DNA of 64,000 bases from JBBPYC01 sp038200275 (GTDB lineage: Bacteria > Pseudomonadota > Gammaproteobacteria > Burkholderiales > Burkholderiaceae_C), in assembly GCA_038200275.1 (NCBI GenBank), contig JBBPYC010000082.1, forward strand, positions 236,979-300,978. Direction: 5' to 3'. Positions within the stretch are counted from its first letter, which is position 1; every line of letters starts with the position of its first letter. The translations under genes and the position numbers were made by a program. Positions 1 to 8,247 of the stretch are shown in pieces. The notes under the pieces are model-generated. The model was not told the origin of the DNA. It saw only the letters and a program-made list of their open reading frames with translations, and did not search any database.

Positions 1-310
1 CAACAAGAAATCCCGCATCGAACGCGACGTTGTAGGCGGCCACAACGTGGTCTCCAATTAGGTCGAATGCGTCGTTGAGTATTTCTGGGCCAGGCGCTTG
101 CGCTAGCAGGTCCTGCGTAATGCCGGTGTACTGAATGATGAACGGCGAAAGCTCGACACCAGGATTAACAAGCGAGGCCATGCCTTTATGCGTGGTTGCC
201 CCGAGTTGCATGATGACTACTGCGATCTCGATGATCCGATCTTGCCCGGCATCCAAGCCTGTCGTTTCGACGTCTACGAACGCCAATGCGTCAACCTGCT
301 CTGTGCTCAT
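1..310 (-). CDS. DnaQ-like 3'-5' exonuclease domain protein (N-terminal part; runs off the left edge)
   Basis: Reading leftward from an ATG at 310-308, the frame is open to the window edge, giving about 103 residues. It starts MSTEQVDALAFVDVETTGLD, which carries the ExoI motif (D-V-E) of DEDD exonucleases. Near the edge, AAYNVAFDAGFL matches the ExoII motif (N...FD). This fits the epsilon-subunit/RNase T superfamily: metal-dependent 3'-5' hydrolysis of nucleic acid. ExoIII and any C-terminal domain lie outside, so a proofreading subunit cannot be told from a free-standing exonuclease. The ATG overlaps the stop of a 70-codon frame (ATGA), and AAGGGA sits just upstream as a ribosome binding site. 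Confidence 0.8.
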   Translation of the reverse strand, partial: MSTEQVDALAFVDVETTGLDAGQDRIIEIAVVIMQLGATTHKGMASLVNPGVELSPFIIQYTGITQDLLAQAPGPEILNDAFDLIGDHVVAAYNVAFDAGFLV

Positions 311-519
311 AACGATCCCTTGTCTTTCATTGTCGCAAGGTGCTCGACTGAACGCATGCAGTGTTTGGCTTCTTCCAGGGTATGGCGACGTTCGACATTG
401 CGATGGCTGCATGCGCCGATAGGATGTTCAAGCAAGTCTGGCGACCTGCTTTCTAGCGACTTTCTGGATTGAGTCTGAATCTGATTGGGGTCGTCAGCAG
501 GGATAGGCCGTCGGTCCAT
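307..519 (-). CDS. Possible small ORF upstream of the exonuclease gene
   Basis: A 70-codon frame whose TGA overlaps the exonuclease start (ATGA). The product is polar, with an HTLEEAKHCMRSVEHLATMK stretch near its end that could be helical. No family is recognised. No convincing ribosome binding site precedes its ATG, and the region is poorer in GC (about 53%) than its surroundings. It may be a short leader coupled to the exonuclease gene or a chance frame. Confidence 0.25.
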   Translation of the reverse strand: MDRRPIPADDPNQIQTQSRKSLESRSPDLLEHPIGACSHRNVERRHTLEEAKHCMRSVEHLATMKDKGSL

Positions 520-703
520 GGCCGACTGCTGTCAGTCTGTTCTTGCCGTTCAGTTCGCGTCCGCAGATGGCAGCAACTGGTCCGTCAACGATAAATCCTC
601 GAACAAGTTTGAACGACAGTTCACTCCGCCCAGCAGTCGTCGCGTTCCGGATGAGTGCCATGCTCCCGCCCGCCGACGGGATCAGTCGCTCGGAGCTGAA
701 CGG
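520..703. other. Non-coding stretch
   Basis: No recognisable product in any frame, no repeat and no strong hairpin. Together with the doubtful 70-codon frame it separates the exonuclease gene from the DUF1993 gene by about 390 bases. Confidence 0.5.
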
Positions 704-1213
704 TCAATACGCGCCCATGTAATCCCTCTTGCCAACCGCCACCCCGTTGTGCCGCAAGATGGCATACGCCGTGGTGACATGAAAGAAAAACTGCGGCAAG
801 CCATAGTTGGCCAGATAGGCTTGGCCGCTCAGCTTTTTCTCTTTCGGCGTACCCGGGCGCAACACGATTTCTCTGGTTTCGCTGCCTTCAAATTGCGATG
901 CGCTCAAGCTCTCCAGAAAACCCAACGTCTTGGTCAAAAGCGCGTCGAGATCCGCAAAGCTCTTCTCTTGGCCTTCATGAGCGGGCACGTCCACATTCGC
1001 CAGCCGCGCCGAGATTCCGCGCGAGAAGTCGGCGGCAATTTGCACTTGCTTCAACAGAGGAAACATGTCCGGGTAGAGGCGTGCCTGCAGCAAGGCATCC
1101 GGCTCGATCGACTTGGCCGCGGCATGTGCGTCCGCCTGCGCCAATATGGTTTTCAGGGCTGTCAACATTTGCGTGAAAACGGGGACGGCGTGCGTGTACA
1201 TCGGGCTGGTCAT
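704..1213 (-). CDS. DUF1993 domain-containing protein
   Basis: The product is 169 residues starting MTSPMYTHAVPVFTQMLTAL, the usual opening of DUF1993 proteins, which are about 165-175 residues long and belong to the DinB/YfiT-like four-helix superfamily. The C-terminal part includes PQFFFHVTTAYAILRHNGV, a conserved His-containing segment of the family. The frame extends further upstream, but those residues look unlike the family and the ATG at 1213 is preceded by an A-rich stretch, so I chose it. The biochemical role is unknown. It is a single gene, convergent with nothing, 110 bases from the peptidase gene. Confidence 0.85.
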   Translation of the reverse strand: MTSPMYTHAVPVFTQMLTALKTILAQADAHAAAKSIEPDALLQARLYPDMFPLLKQVQIAADFSRGISARLANVDVPAHEGQEKSFADLDALLTKTLGFLESLSASQFEGSETREIVLRPGTPKEKKLSGQAYLANYGLPQFFFHVTTAYAILRHNGVAVGKRDYMGAY

Positions 1214-1323
1214 GGTCGTTCCTTGGATTGAATAGAAGCGTACGCTAGACTTTGCGGCTTCTTGATCGATCGTAGCGGCGGCCGCTGATCTGACTGGCGC
1301 TGACCCGCTTCCTGCCCGTCGGC

Positions 1324-1839
1324 TCAAGACAGCGCTGGTGAGCTTTCCACACCCATCGCGGTTGCCATCAACCACAACCTCGTATCGAACTCGAACTGGT
1401 GATATTCCGGCTCCATATGCACACACAGCGCATAAAACGCCTTGTCATGCGCTCGCTCCTTCAGATGCGCCAGTTCATGCACGACGATCATTTTCAGGAA
1501 TGGCGCGGGCGCGTCCTTAAACACGCTGGCGATGCGAATCTCGCGCTTGGCTTTCAAGCGGCCGCCTTGCACGCGGGAGATGGCCGTGTGGGTGCCAAGC
1601 GTCTGCTGCAGTTGCTGCATGCGGGGGTCCCAGGCGATCTTGGCCACGGGTGGGGCGCTGCGCAGGTATCGGCTTTTGATCGACTGAACGTAGTCGATCA
1701 GCGCGGCCTCGTTGCGCACGGTGTGCGACTCGGGGTAGCGTTCGCTCAGGTGGCTGTTCAAGCGGCCGGCACCGATCAGCGCTTGCACGCGGGCCAACAC
1801 GTCGGGTGAGTAGCCGGTCAGGTACTTCAGCGGGGGCAT
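1324..1839 (-). CDS. YgjP-like metallopeptidase domain protein (M48-type zincin)
   Basis: The product is 171 residues with a clear zinc site, VVHELAHLKERAHDKAFYAL, near residue 118: HExxH followed by a third His, as in the YgjP/DUF45 family of small cytoplasmic zincins. It has no signal peptide and no membrane segment. The family is about 170-240 residues, so this is a short but full-length member. Its substrate is unknown. It lies 39 bases after the RIO-kinase pseudogene on the same strand and may have shared its transcript. Confidence 0.85.
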   Translation of the reverse strand: MPPLKYLTGYSPDVLARVQALIGAGRLNSHLSERYPESHTVRNEAALIDYVQSIKSRYLRSAPPVAKIAWDPRMQQLQQTLGTHTAISRVQGGRLKAKREIRIASVFKDAPAPFLKMIVVHELAHLKERAHDKAFYALCVHMEPEYHQFEFDTRLWLMATAMGVESSPALS

Positions 1840-1878
1840 GCGGCTTGCGCGGCGCGCGTGTCGATGGTGGTCATCGGC

Positions 1879-2201
1879 TCAGGCCATGCGCAGCAGGCGG
1901 GCGGCTTCTTCCGAGCGGGCGTCGTCGATCTCTCGCATCACGCCCATCAGGTCCACGCCGAAGCGCGTGCCTTTGGCCATCGCGCGAGCCTGGCGGGAGT
2001 TCTTGACCTTGCGGTTTTCGGTGTAGTCAACGGCCTGGCGAAAGCTGCGGTGCGTGGCTTCCTTGTAGACCTTGGCGCAGCGCGTCTCGTCGCCACAGCG
2101 CACGACGAAGACCATCGCTTCCTTGCCGCTCATCAACTGACGCTGCACGGTATTGATGAGGCCTTCTTCAATCAACGCCGGCAGGCAGGAGGTGCTTTTA
2201 T
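1879..2201 (-). pseudogene. RIO1-like serine kinase, degenerate with internal deletion
   Basis: The N-terminal third of a RIO-family kinase is plain: LMSGKEAMVFVVRCGDETRC, then AKVYKEATHRSFRQAVDYTE (the VAIK-like lysine region) and RKVKNSRQARAMAKGTRFG. At about 1957 it jumps directly to VDLMGVMREIDDARSEEAAR, which resembles the family's extreme C-terminus. Relative to family members of about 280 residues, roughly 180 residues holding the catalytic HGD and metal-binding DxP segments are absent. The start is also damaged: the codon where ATG-Lys-Ala-Pro is expected reads ATA (2201-2199), and a frame change follows within a few codons. It cannot encode an active kinase. Confidence 0.8.
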
Positions 2202-2381
2202 GGGTGCATTTTCCGCTACGGCGTGGGGGCGGTGGAGCGTGTCGCCTCCACAGATTGACCGACGGCCGATCCTGGAAGCAATGCATGGTGTGGTCTTCCC
2301 GGCACCTTCGCGCTGCGATTTGTTCAGGTAGCGGGCCACCCGCGCCTGATCGCTTTGACTGCTGGTGAATGCCCACCCCGA

Positions 2382-2762
2382 TCACAGCAGCTTCGTCCCT
2401 GCCAGTTTCGCCAGGCCTTTATCGAACGTGCCTACCGGTAGATGCCCTGCCTTGCGCGCAATCTCCAGCACCAGACAATCGGAGAAGCCAAGCGCAGGCT
2501 TGCGCTTGAAATGCACGAGCGCCGCCGCCACAACGTCGGCATCCTGCAGCGACAGGCTTTCGTGCGCAAGCAGCAGTGACAGCGCCGCGGCCAATTGGGC
2601 TGGGGTGCGGGCGTAGACCGACTCCAGCACCCACAGCGTCTCGGCAAGCACCAAGTGCGACACCCATGCGTTGGTGCCGACGAAGGCATCGGCCCGAGCG
2701 GCCTGCGCCGGATCGTCGCGTGCCAGCACACGCACCAGCACGTTCGTATCAACCGCGTGCAT
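2382..2762 (-). CDS. vapC: VapC-type PIN-domain toxin
   Basis: The product is 126 residues with a complete PIN acidic set: D5 in AVDTNVLVRV, E41 in LAETLWVLE, D95 in GFSDCLVLE and D114 in GTFDKGLAKL. Family members are Mg-dependent endoribonucleases that cut tRNA or rRNA when released from the antitoxin. It overlaps the upstream antitoxin gene by 14 bases, the usual coupled antitoxin-toxin order. The catalytic residues are intact, so the toxin should be functional. The RNA target cannot be read from the sequence. Confidence 0.92.
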   Translation of the reverse strand: MHAVDTNVLVRVLARDDPAQAARADAFVGTNAWVSHLVLAETLWVLESVYARTPAQLAAALSLLLAHESLSLQDADVVAAALVHFKRKPALGFSDCLVLEIARKAGHLPVGTFDKGLAKLAGTKLL

Positions 2763-3018
2763 GACGAAGCTGCATGTGGCGGCGGATGCCGTCTTTCAGC
2801 GTTTCCGGCGGCTTGGGGTCCGCTGCCGAACCACCTTCCGGAAACAGCGCCTCATGCACCGCCTGCGAGTCATGTTGGGTGGCGCGTTGCACGACGATTC
2901 GGCCGCGCTCGTTGACCCACTCCAGCGTCGATCCGGGTGCGAGCCCCAGCGCGCGACGCACCGCTGCCGGGACCGAGACCTGGCCCTGCGAAGTGAGTTT
3001 TGTTTGCACACGCGTCAT
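2749..3018 (-). CDS. vapB: AbrB/MazE-type antitoxin
   Basis: The product is 89 residues. The N-terminal half, TKLTSQGQVSVPAAVRRALG followed by LAPGSTLEWV, is the swapped-hairpin AbrB/SpoVT DNA-binding fold. The C-terminal half is the flexible, toxin-binding part expected of such antitoxins. It is the first gene of the pair and overlaps vapC by 14 bases. An inverted repeat 16 bases before the start codon is the likely autoregulatory operator. VapB antitoxins commonly repress their own promoter together with the toxin. Confidence 0.92.
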   Translation of the reverse strand: MTRVQTKLTSQGQVSVPAAVRRALGLAPGSTLEWVNERGRIVVQRATQHDSQAVHEALFPEGGSAADPKPPETLKDGIRRHMQLRHARG

Positions 3019-3033
3019 GGTACTGAAGTCTAG

Positions 3034-3053
3034 TTCATTACCGTGGTAATTGA
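3034..3053. promoter_or_regulatory. Candidate operator of the vapBC operon
   Basis: TTCATTACCGTGGTAATTGA: the core ATTACC-GT-GGTAAT is a perfect inverted repeat (3037-3050), flanked by TTC on one side and TGAA on the other, in an AT-rich pocket just upstream of vapB. Position and symmetry fit an AbrB-type antitoxin operator. Binding is inferred. Confidence 0.6.
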
Positions 3054-3164
3054 ATAATTGGCGCTGCTGCAGCGCGCCACTGGGTGGATGACAGGGTTAC
3101 GTTGATGCGATCTCACCCCCAACGACCTGTCCATCGGTCCGTCGCAGCCCATGACCGCGACGCT

Positions 3165-4058
3165 TCAGCCTGTCCGGCGCGCCCTCTCATACAACCCCCG
3201 CACCTTCGGCACATTCGCCTCCAGCTTCTTGATCCGGTTCGGCCCCGACGGATGGGTCGACAAAAAGCTCAACATGCCGCTCTTGTCGCCGCTGGCGGCC
3301 TGCATCTTCTTCCATAGCGTCACGCTCGCACGCGGATCGAAACCGCCGCGCGCGGCGATCTCCAGGCCGACCAGATCGGCTTCCGTCTCGTCGTCTCGCG
3401 AATAGCTGAGCGTCAGCAGTTGCGTGCCGAGGCTCGCAGCCGCGTTGCCCAACTGCCCGAAGCCGAACATCTGCGCCGCCAGCGACAAACCGATGCCGGT
3501 GGCCTGCGTTTTGGCGATGCGCTCCCTTGCGTGTTCGCGCAGCGCGTGCGCCATCTCGTGGCCCATCACCATCGCGGCTTCGTCGTCGGTCAGCTGCAGT
3601 TTGTCGAGGATGCCGCTGTAGAACGCGATCTTGCCGCCGGGCATGCACCAGGCGTTGATCTGGTTGCTGCCGATCAGGTTGACCTCCCAGCGCCACCGCT
3701 TCGCGCGCTCGTTCCATTGGCCTGCGTACGGGATCAGCCGCGCGGCGATGGCGCGCAGCCGCTGCAATTGCGGATGGCTGTCGGGCGCCAACGCGTGCTT
3801 GGACCGTGCTTCGGCGGTCATCTGCGTGTACTGCAACCGCGCGGCTGTCTCCAGCGATTCGGCAGGCACCAGATTGCGCAGCGTGGAGGAGCGGCCGACG
3901 TCGACCTGGGCGAGCGCAGACGCCGTGGCAAACAATCCCACGGTCGATAGGAGGAACGCACGGCGCGCCGGCTGGTGCCATGCGCGTTGCGCAGCCGCGC
4001 GAAGCGGCTTCTCGACCAGCGCAGCCGCGTTCGTTTTGGAAAAACACAAGTGACACAT
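3165..4058 (-). CDS. M48 family metallopeptidase, exported (YggG/LoiP-like)
   Basis: The product is 297 residues. An N-terminal hydrophobic segment after RRAFLLSTVGLFATASALAQ (residues 33-51) looks like a signal peptide. The zinc site is MGHEMAHALREHARER (H167, E168, H171), with the third ligand in RDDETEADLVGLEIAARGGF (223-231). This is the standard layout of single-domain M48 peptidases that act on periplasmic or outer-membrane proteins. An SFLSTHPSGPNRIKKLEAN segment near the C-terminus is also typical. It is divergent from the AmpG-like permease, with 134 bases between starts. The chosen ATG starts MCHLCF; longer starts add residues unlike the family. Confidence 0.85.
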   Translation of the reverse strand: MCHLCFSKTNAAALVEKPLRAAAQRAWHQPARRAFLLSTVGLFATASALAQVDVGRSSTLRNLVPAESLETAARLQYTQMTAEARSKHALAPDSHPQLQRLRAIAARLIPYAGQWNERAKRWRWEVNLIGSNQINAWCMPGGKIAFYSGILDKLQLTDDEAAMVMGHEMAHALREHARERIAKTQATGIGLSLAAQMFGFGQLGNAAASLGTQLLTLSYSRDDETEADLVGLEIAARGGFDPRASVTLWKKMQAASGDKSGMLSFLSTHPSGPNRIKKLEANVPKVRGLYERARRTG

Positions 4059-4192
4059 GAAAGAAGCGACCTGGTCGTTGGTGACAATGACGGGATCCCG
4101 CCCGAAGCCTGCATTGTGCGCAGCGCGCAAACACGCTGTCCGGCAATGCCTCATCGACTCCGCCGCCACCACCGCCTGCACCGCTTCTTCAC

Positions 4193-5608
4193 ATGACCGA
4201 ATTCGCTCGCCCTTCGTTGGCATCCACGCCCGTTTCCGCCGATTCCGCGGGTGCCAACGCGGTCGCCACAGACATCGAGCGACCGCCCGGCTGGCTCGCC
4301 AGCTTCCGCGTCTATCTCGAACCTGCAAGCCTGCGCATGCTGGCGCTCGGCTTCTCTGCCGGCTTGCCGCTGCTGCTTGTGCTCGGCACCTTGAGCTTTC
4401 GGCTACGTGAGGCAGGCATCGACCGGACGACGATCGGCTACCTGAGTTGGGTCGGGCTGGCTTACGGCTTCAAATGGGTCTGGGCGCCGCTGGTGGACCG
4501 GATGCCGATTCCGTTGCTGACCCGCGCGCTGGGGCGGCGGCGCAGCTGGTTGCTGGTTGCGCAGGCAATCGTGATCGCGGGTTTGTGCGGCATGGCGTTG
4601 CAGAACCCGGCCGACGGGCTGGAGCCGCTGGTCTGGTGCGCGTTGGCAGTCGCGTTCGGTTCGGCCACGCAAGATGTGGCGCTCGATGCGTATCGGATCG
4701 AATCGGCCGGCACCGAACGGCAGGCGGCACTCGCAGCGACGTATCAAAGCGGCTATCGGCTCGCGATGATCTGGGCCGGCGCAGGGGCACTGTGGGTCGC
4801 GGCACGGGCCGAAGCAGGTGCGGCTGGCGGCTATCAAGACGGCGCGTGGGCCACGGCCTACTTCGTGATGGCCGCTTCGATGGCGGTCGGCGTGCTGACG
4901 GTGCTGCTGTCACCAGAGCCGGCGCGGCGCGTGATGCCCAAAGCACGCAACGCGGCGGCCTGGCTGCAGGACGCGCTGATCGAGCCGTTCGCGGACTTCT
5001 TCCGGCGCTACCGCTGGCAGGCCGCGCTGATCCTCGCGCTGATCGCGGTCTACCGGATCAGCGATGTGGTGATGGGCATCATGGCAAATCCGTTTTATGT
5101 CGATATGGGCTACACCAAGGATGAGGTGGCAGCCGTCAGCAAGATCTACGGCGTGGTGATGACGCTGGCCGGTGCATTCATCGGTGGTGTGCTGTCACTC
5201 AAAGTGGGCGTCATGCGCATCCTGATGCTGGGCGCGGTGCTGTCGGCGGGCACGAATCTGATGTTCGCTTGGCTGGCCTCGGAAGGCCACAACCTGACCG
5301 CGCTGATCGGTGTGGTATCGGCCGACAACCTGGCTGGTGGCATCGCATCGGCGGCGTTCATTGCGTACCTGTCGGGGCTGACGAACGTGAACTATTCGGC
5401 CACGCAGTACGCGCTGTTCAGCTCGGTCATGCTGCTGCTGCCCAAATGGATTGCGGGGTTTTCCGGGCGGTTTGTCGATGCGTTCGGATACTCGGAGTTT
5501 TTTACGTCGACGGCGCTGCTCGGGATTCCGGTGTTGCTGCTGGTTTGGCTGGCGTCACGGATTCCTGTGGTGCGGGTCTGCAATGGGACGACTCGCTTGC
5601 CGGACTGA
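4193..5608 (+). CDS. ampG: AmpG-like major facilitator permease
   Basis: The product is 471 residues with about 12 membrane segments and family motifs: LGFSAGLPLLLVLGTLSFRL, GLAYGFKWVWAPLVDRMPIP, and AFGSATQDVALDAYRIE in the fourth to fifth helices. These are diagnostic of the PAT/AmpG group (muropeptide permease, related to acetyl-CoA transporter 1). Family members import GlcNAc-anhydroMurNAc peptides from the periplasm for cell-wall recycling, with effects on beta-lactamase induction. No ampR or ampC is near, so substrate assignment rests on family only. Monocistronic; a mini-hairpin follows at 5651. Confidence 0.8.
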   Translation: MTEFARPSLASTPVSADSAGANAVATDIERPPGWLASFRVYLEPASLRMLALGFSAGLPLLLVLGTLSFRLREAGIDRTTIGYLSWVGLAYGFKWVWAPLVDRMPIPLLTRALGRRRSWLLVAQAIVIAGLCGMALQNPADGLEPLVWCALAVAFGSATQDVALDAYRIESAGTERQAALAATYQSGYRLAMIWAGAGALWVAARAEAGAAGGYQDGAWATAYFVMAASMAVGVLTVLLSPEPARRVMPKARNAAAWLQDALIEPFADFFRRYRWQAALILALIAVYRISDVVMGIMANPFYVDMGYTKDEVAAVSKIYGVVMTLAGAFIGGVLSLKVGVMRILMLGAVLSAGTNLMFAWLASEGHNLTALIGVVSADNLAGGIASAAFIAYLSGLTNVNYSATQYALFSSVMLLLPKWIAGFSGRFVDAFGYSEFFTSTALLGIPVLLLVWLASRIPVVRVCNGTTRLPD

Positions 5609-5943
5609 GCCGCGACGCGAACACGTCGGCAAAAAGCAGCACACGTTATCGCTATTTATTGAATAGCTACAAACAACTACCGGACAAGCGCCTGAGCGCA
5701 AAAACGCGTTCAATTCAGGGCTTCGAAGCCGCAGCAGGTAACCAGCGGTCAGCACCTCTCAGCAAGGATTTTTTTACGCAACGTTTACCACTGGCCGCAT
5801 CCGACCGACGCACGGGGCGCGCCAACTCGCAGCATTGCGGTTCGGCGGCTTGCGTCGCCAGCCACGAGACCTCGCTGACTCCCGCCTTCCGAGCCGCATT
5901 GACCGCCTACAACCCCCAATCACCCCGACACACGGCCACCCCC
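5609..5943. other. Intergenic region between ampG and the response regulator
   Basis: 335 bases without a recognisable product. The first part holds a GCTATT...AATAGC mini-hairpin (5651-5667), then an AT-richer stretch around 5690-5800, including a run of seven T at 5769-5775, which may hold the promoter of the two-component operon. No convincing -35/-10 pair could be fixed by eye. Confidence 0.5.
5651..5667. repeat. GCTAT-type mini-hairpin
   Basis: GCTATTTATTGAATAGC: 6-bp arms and a 5-base loop, 43 bases after the ampG stop. A similar element overlaps the waaF stop at 15605 and a half-copy overlaps the stop at 45993. I recall comparable GCTAT...ATAGC hairpins as frequent in Comamonadaceae genomes. 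It may act as a weak terminator or a processing site. Confidence 0.5.
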
Positions 5944-6663
5944 ATGCAACACCTGTTGATGATCGAAGACGACGTACGGCTGGCGGCCATGGTCGGCGAA
6001 TATCTGGAGCAGTCGGGCTTTCGCTGCGCGCACGCGGGCGATGCCGCCACCGGCTTGGCGCTGCTGCAGGAACCCAAGCCCGCCGCGCAGCAGACCGATC
6101 TGGTGATCCTCGACTTGATGCTGCCCGACATGGACGGCCTCGAAGTCTGCCGCCGCATCCGCGCGTTGTCGGGCCCGGCCGCGCGCGTCGCGATCCTGAT
6201 GCTGACGGCCAAGGGCGATCCGATGGACCGCATCGTCGGGCTCGAACTCGGCGCCGACGACTATCTGCCCAAACCGTTTGAGCCGCGCGAACTGCTCGCA
6301 CGCATCCGCGCGGTACTGCGCCGGCACGGCGAAGGCGCGTTGCCGCCCGATGCCCAACGCCTCGTGTTCGGCTCGCTGGAGATCGACCGCGACGCCCGCA
6401 GTGTCAGTGTGGCGGGCCGTGCGTGCGAGCTCACTTCATACCAGTTCGACCTGCTCGCTGTGCTGGCCGAGCGCGCGGGCCGTGTGCTCACGCGCGACCA
6501 GATCATGGAAGCCGTGCGCGGCCGCGAACTCGAAGCATTCGACCGATCGATCGACGTGCACATGGGCCGCATTCGCGCTGCGATCGAGGACGACGCGAAG
6601 GAACCGAAACGCATCGTCACGGTGCGCGGCGTCGGCTACGTGTTTGCAAAGCAGCAGGATTGA
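5944..6663 (+). CDS. OmpR/PhoB-family response regulator
   Basis: The product is 239 residues. The receiver domain (1-120) carries the acidic pair E8-D9-D10, phospho-acceptor D57 in LVILDLMLPDMDG, the Thr of LMLTAKG and the Lys of YLPKPF. A winged-helix output domain (about 140-237) ends IVTVRGVGYVFAKQQ, the standard trans_reg_C ending. The start at MQHLLMIEDD fits the family; the frame is open far upstream but without similarity. It lies 70 bases before the kinase gene, its evident partner. Target genes are not apparent. Confidence 0.92.
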   Translation: MQHLLMIEDDVRLAAMVGEYLEQSGFRCAHAGDAATGLALLQEPKPAAQQTDLVILDLMLPDMDGLEVCRRIRALSGPAARVAILMLTAKGDPMDRIVGLELGADDYLPKPFEPRELLARIRAVLRRHGEGALPPDAQRLVFGSLEIDRDARSVSVAGRACELTSYQFDLLAVLAERAGRVLTRDQIMEAVRGRELEAFDRSIDVHMGRIRAAIEDDAKEPKRIVTVRGVGYVFAKQQD

Positions 6664-6733
6664 TGATGCGTTGCGCAGACCATACATGCCCACTGCGGAT
6701 TCAGTCGAGGTGGTCGAGGGCGGCTTTTCCTTG

Positions 6734-8110
6734 ATGCGTTCGTTGCATTGGATTTTGCGTCCCTTACTGCACTTGCCGCTGTACCTGCGGCTGTGGCTGG
6801 CTGTGGTACTTGCGGTGGCGCTGCTGACCGCGCTCGTTGGTTTTGCCTGGCGCTATTCGGCCGAGCCGCCATTGCGCGACGCGGTGCTTTTCGGCGCAGA
6901 CGGCCAGACCGTGATTGGCCGCGGCCGCTCGCTGCCGCGCGGACCGGGCCGCAGCGCCAACGCCGGTGCACGCAGCGCGGCGTCCGACGCGTCAGACGCC
7001 GCGGACACTGCCGACGAAATCCGCGCTGCTGCTAAAGAAGCGGCAGCCGTGTCGCCGCTATCGGAGCGCCTCGACGTGCTGACCCGACCGCCCCCGACAG
7101 CTGCGTGGGGCGCCGGACCCGCCTTCGTCCTGCAGATGAACGACGGCCAGGTCGCCTACGTGCACTTGCCACGGCCGGCAGGACGAAGTTTCTGGAACCG
7201 GCCACCGTTCGGTTTTTTCTGGATGCTGGCGCTGGTCGGCATCGGCGTCGCGCTTGCGACTTACCCGATCGTTCGCAAACTCACGCGCGGGCTCGAACGG
7301 CTGCAGCGCGGCGTCGAACAACTGGGCGACGGCGACCTGACCACGCGCGTTCCGGTGGTGGGGCACGACGAGACCGCGTTTCTGGCGCGCCGGTTCAACC
7401 ATGCGGCCGAACGCATCGAAGCGCTGGTGGCGGCGCACAAATCGTTGCTCGCGAATGCCTCGCACGAACTGCGTTCGCCGCTTGCGCGCATCCGCATGGG
7501 GCTGGAGCTGATGGGCGCGTCGCCCTCGCCCGCGTTGCGCAGCGAGATCGCCCGCAGTGTGGCCGAACTGGACCAGTTGATCGACGAAATCCTGCTGGCC
7601 AGCCGGCTCGACGCGCGCGAAGCCGACGTGGGCACCGTAGAGCCGGTTGAGCTGATCGCGCTGGCAGCCGAGGAGTGCGCGCAGGCGGGCGCGGAACTGG
7701 ATGTGCAACAAAACGCCGTGGTGGTGCCCGGTGTGCCTCGACTGCTGCGCCGTGCGTTGCGCAACCTGCTGGAGAACGCGCGCCGCTACGCCAGCAGCGA
7801 TCACGCTGGCAGCGCAGGCGATGGTTCGGTGTCGGTGTCGGTGTCGGTGCAACAAAGCGCTGCGGGCATGGCCACCATCACCGTGAGCGACCGTGGCCCC
7901 GGTGTGCCAGCACTCGAGCGCACCCGCATCTTCGAGCCGTTTTACCGAATGCGCGGCGCAAGCGAGCGGCACGGCGGCGTCGGCCTCGGCCTGGCGCTGG
8001 TCAAGTCGATTGCCGAGCGGCATGGCGGCGGCGTGCGCTGTGAAGATCGGCCTGGCGGCGGCGCGCGGTTCGTGATCGAGTTGCCGGGTTCGGCCCGGGT
8101 CAGCAACTGA
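6734..8110 (+). CDS. Sensor histidine kinase (HAMP, HisKA, HATPase_c)
   Basis: The product is about 458 residues. A first membrane helix is at about 18-38. A periplasmic loop of about 115 residues contains a long Ala/Asp-rich low-complexity part (70-106). The second helix is at about 158-178, followed by HAMP. The phospho-accepting His is H244 in LLANASHELRSPLARIRMG. The ATP-binding boxes are LRNLLENARRYA (N), DRGPGVP (G1), IFEPFYRM (F) and GGVGLGLALVKS (G2). A tandem TCGGTG hexamer lies before the G1 box. An in-frame ATG at 6686 is an alternative start. It pairs with the preceding response regulator; the stimulus is unknown. Confidence 0.9.
   Translation: MRSLHWILRPLLHLPLYLRLWLAVVLAVALLTALVGFAWRYSAEPPLRDAVLFGADGQTVIGRGRSLPRGPGRSANAGARSAASDASDAADTADEIRAAAKEAAAVSPLSERLDVLTRPPPTAAWGAGPAFVLQMNDGQVAYVHLPRPAGRSFWNRPPFGFFWMLALVGIGVALATYPIVRKLTRGLERLQRGVEQLGDGDLTTRVPVVGHDETAFLARRFNHAAERIEALVAAHKSLLANASHELRSPLARIRMGLELMGASPSPALRSEIARSVAELDQLIDEILLASRLDAREADVGTVEPVELIALAAEECAQAGAELDVQQNAVVVPGVPRLLRRALRNLLENARRYASSDHAGSAGDGSVSVSVSVQQSAAGMATITVSDRGPGVPALERTRIFEPFYRMRGASERHGGVGLGLALVKSIAERHGGGVRCEDRPGGGARFVIELPGSARVSN
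7826..7849 (+). repeat. Tandem hexamer inside the kinase gene
   Basis: Four perfect copies of TCGGTG, encoding alternating Ser-Val (about residues 365-372) in the ATP lid region of the kinase. Copy-number change would keep the frame, so it would alter a loop length rather than switch the gene off. Confidence 0.8.
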
Positions 8111-8247
8111 GCAACACGCCGTATCGGTCGCACCATGTCGAGGCGGCCTGGTCCCCGCCAATTGGAAGAACGATCAGCAGCCGTCGGCCCGACCCACTCG
8201 CTCAGCAATTTTGAGAAAGCACCTGTTCGGTGACGATGCCGCGTTGC

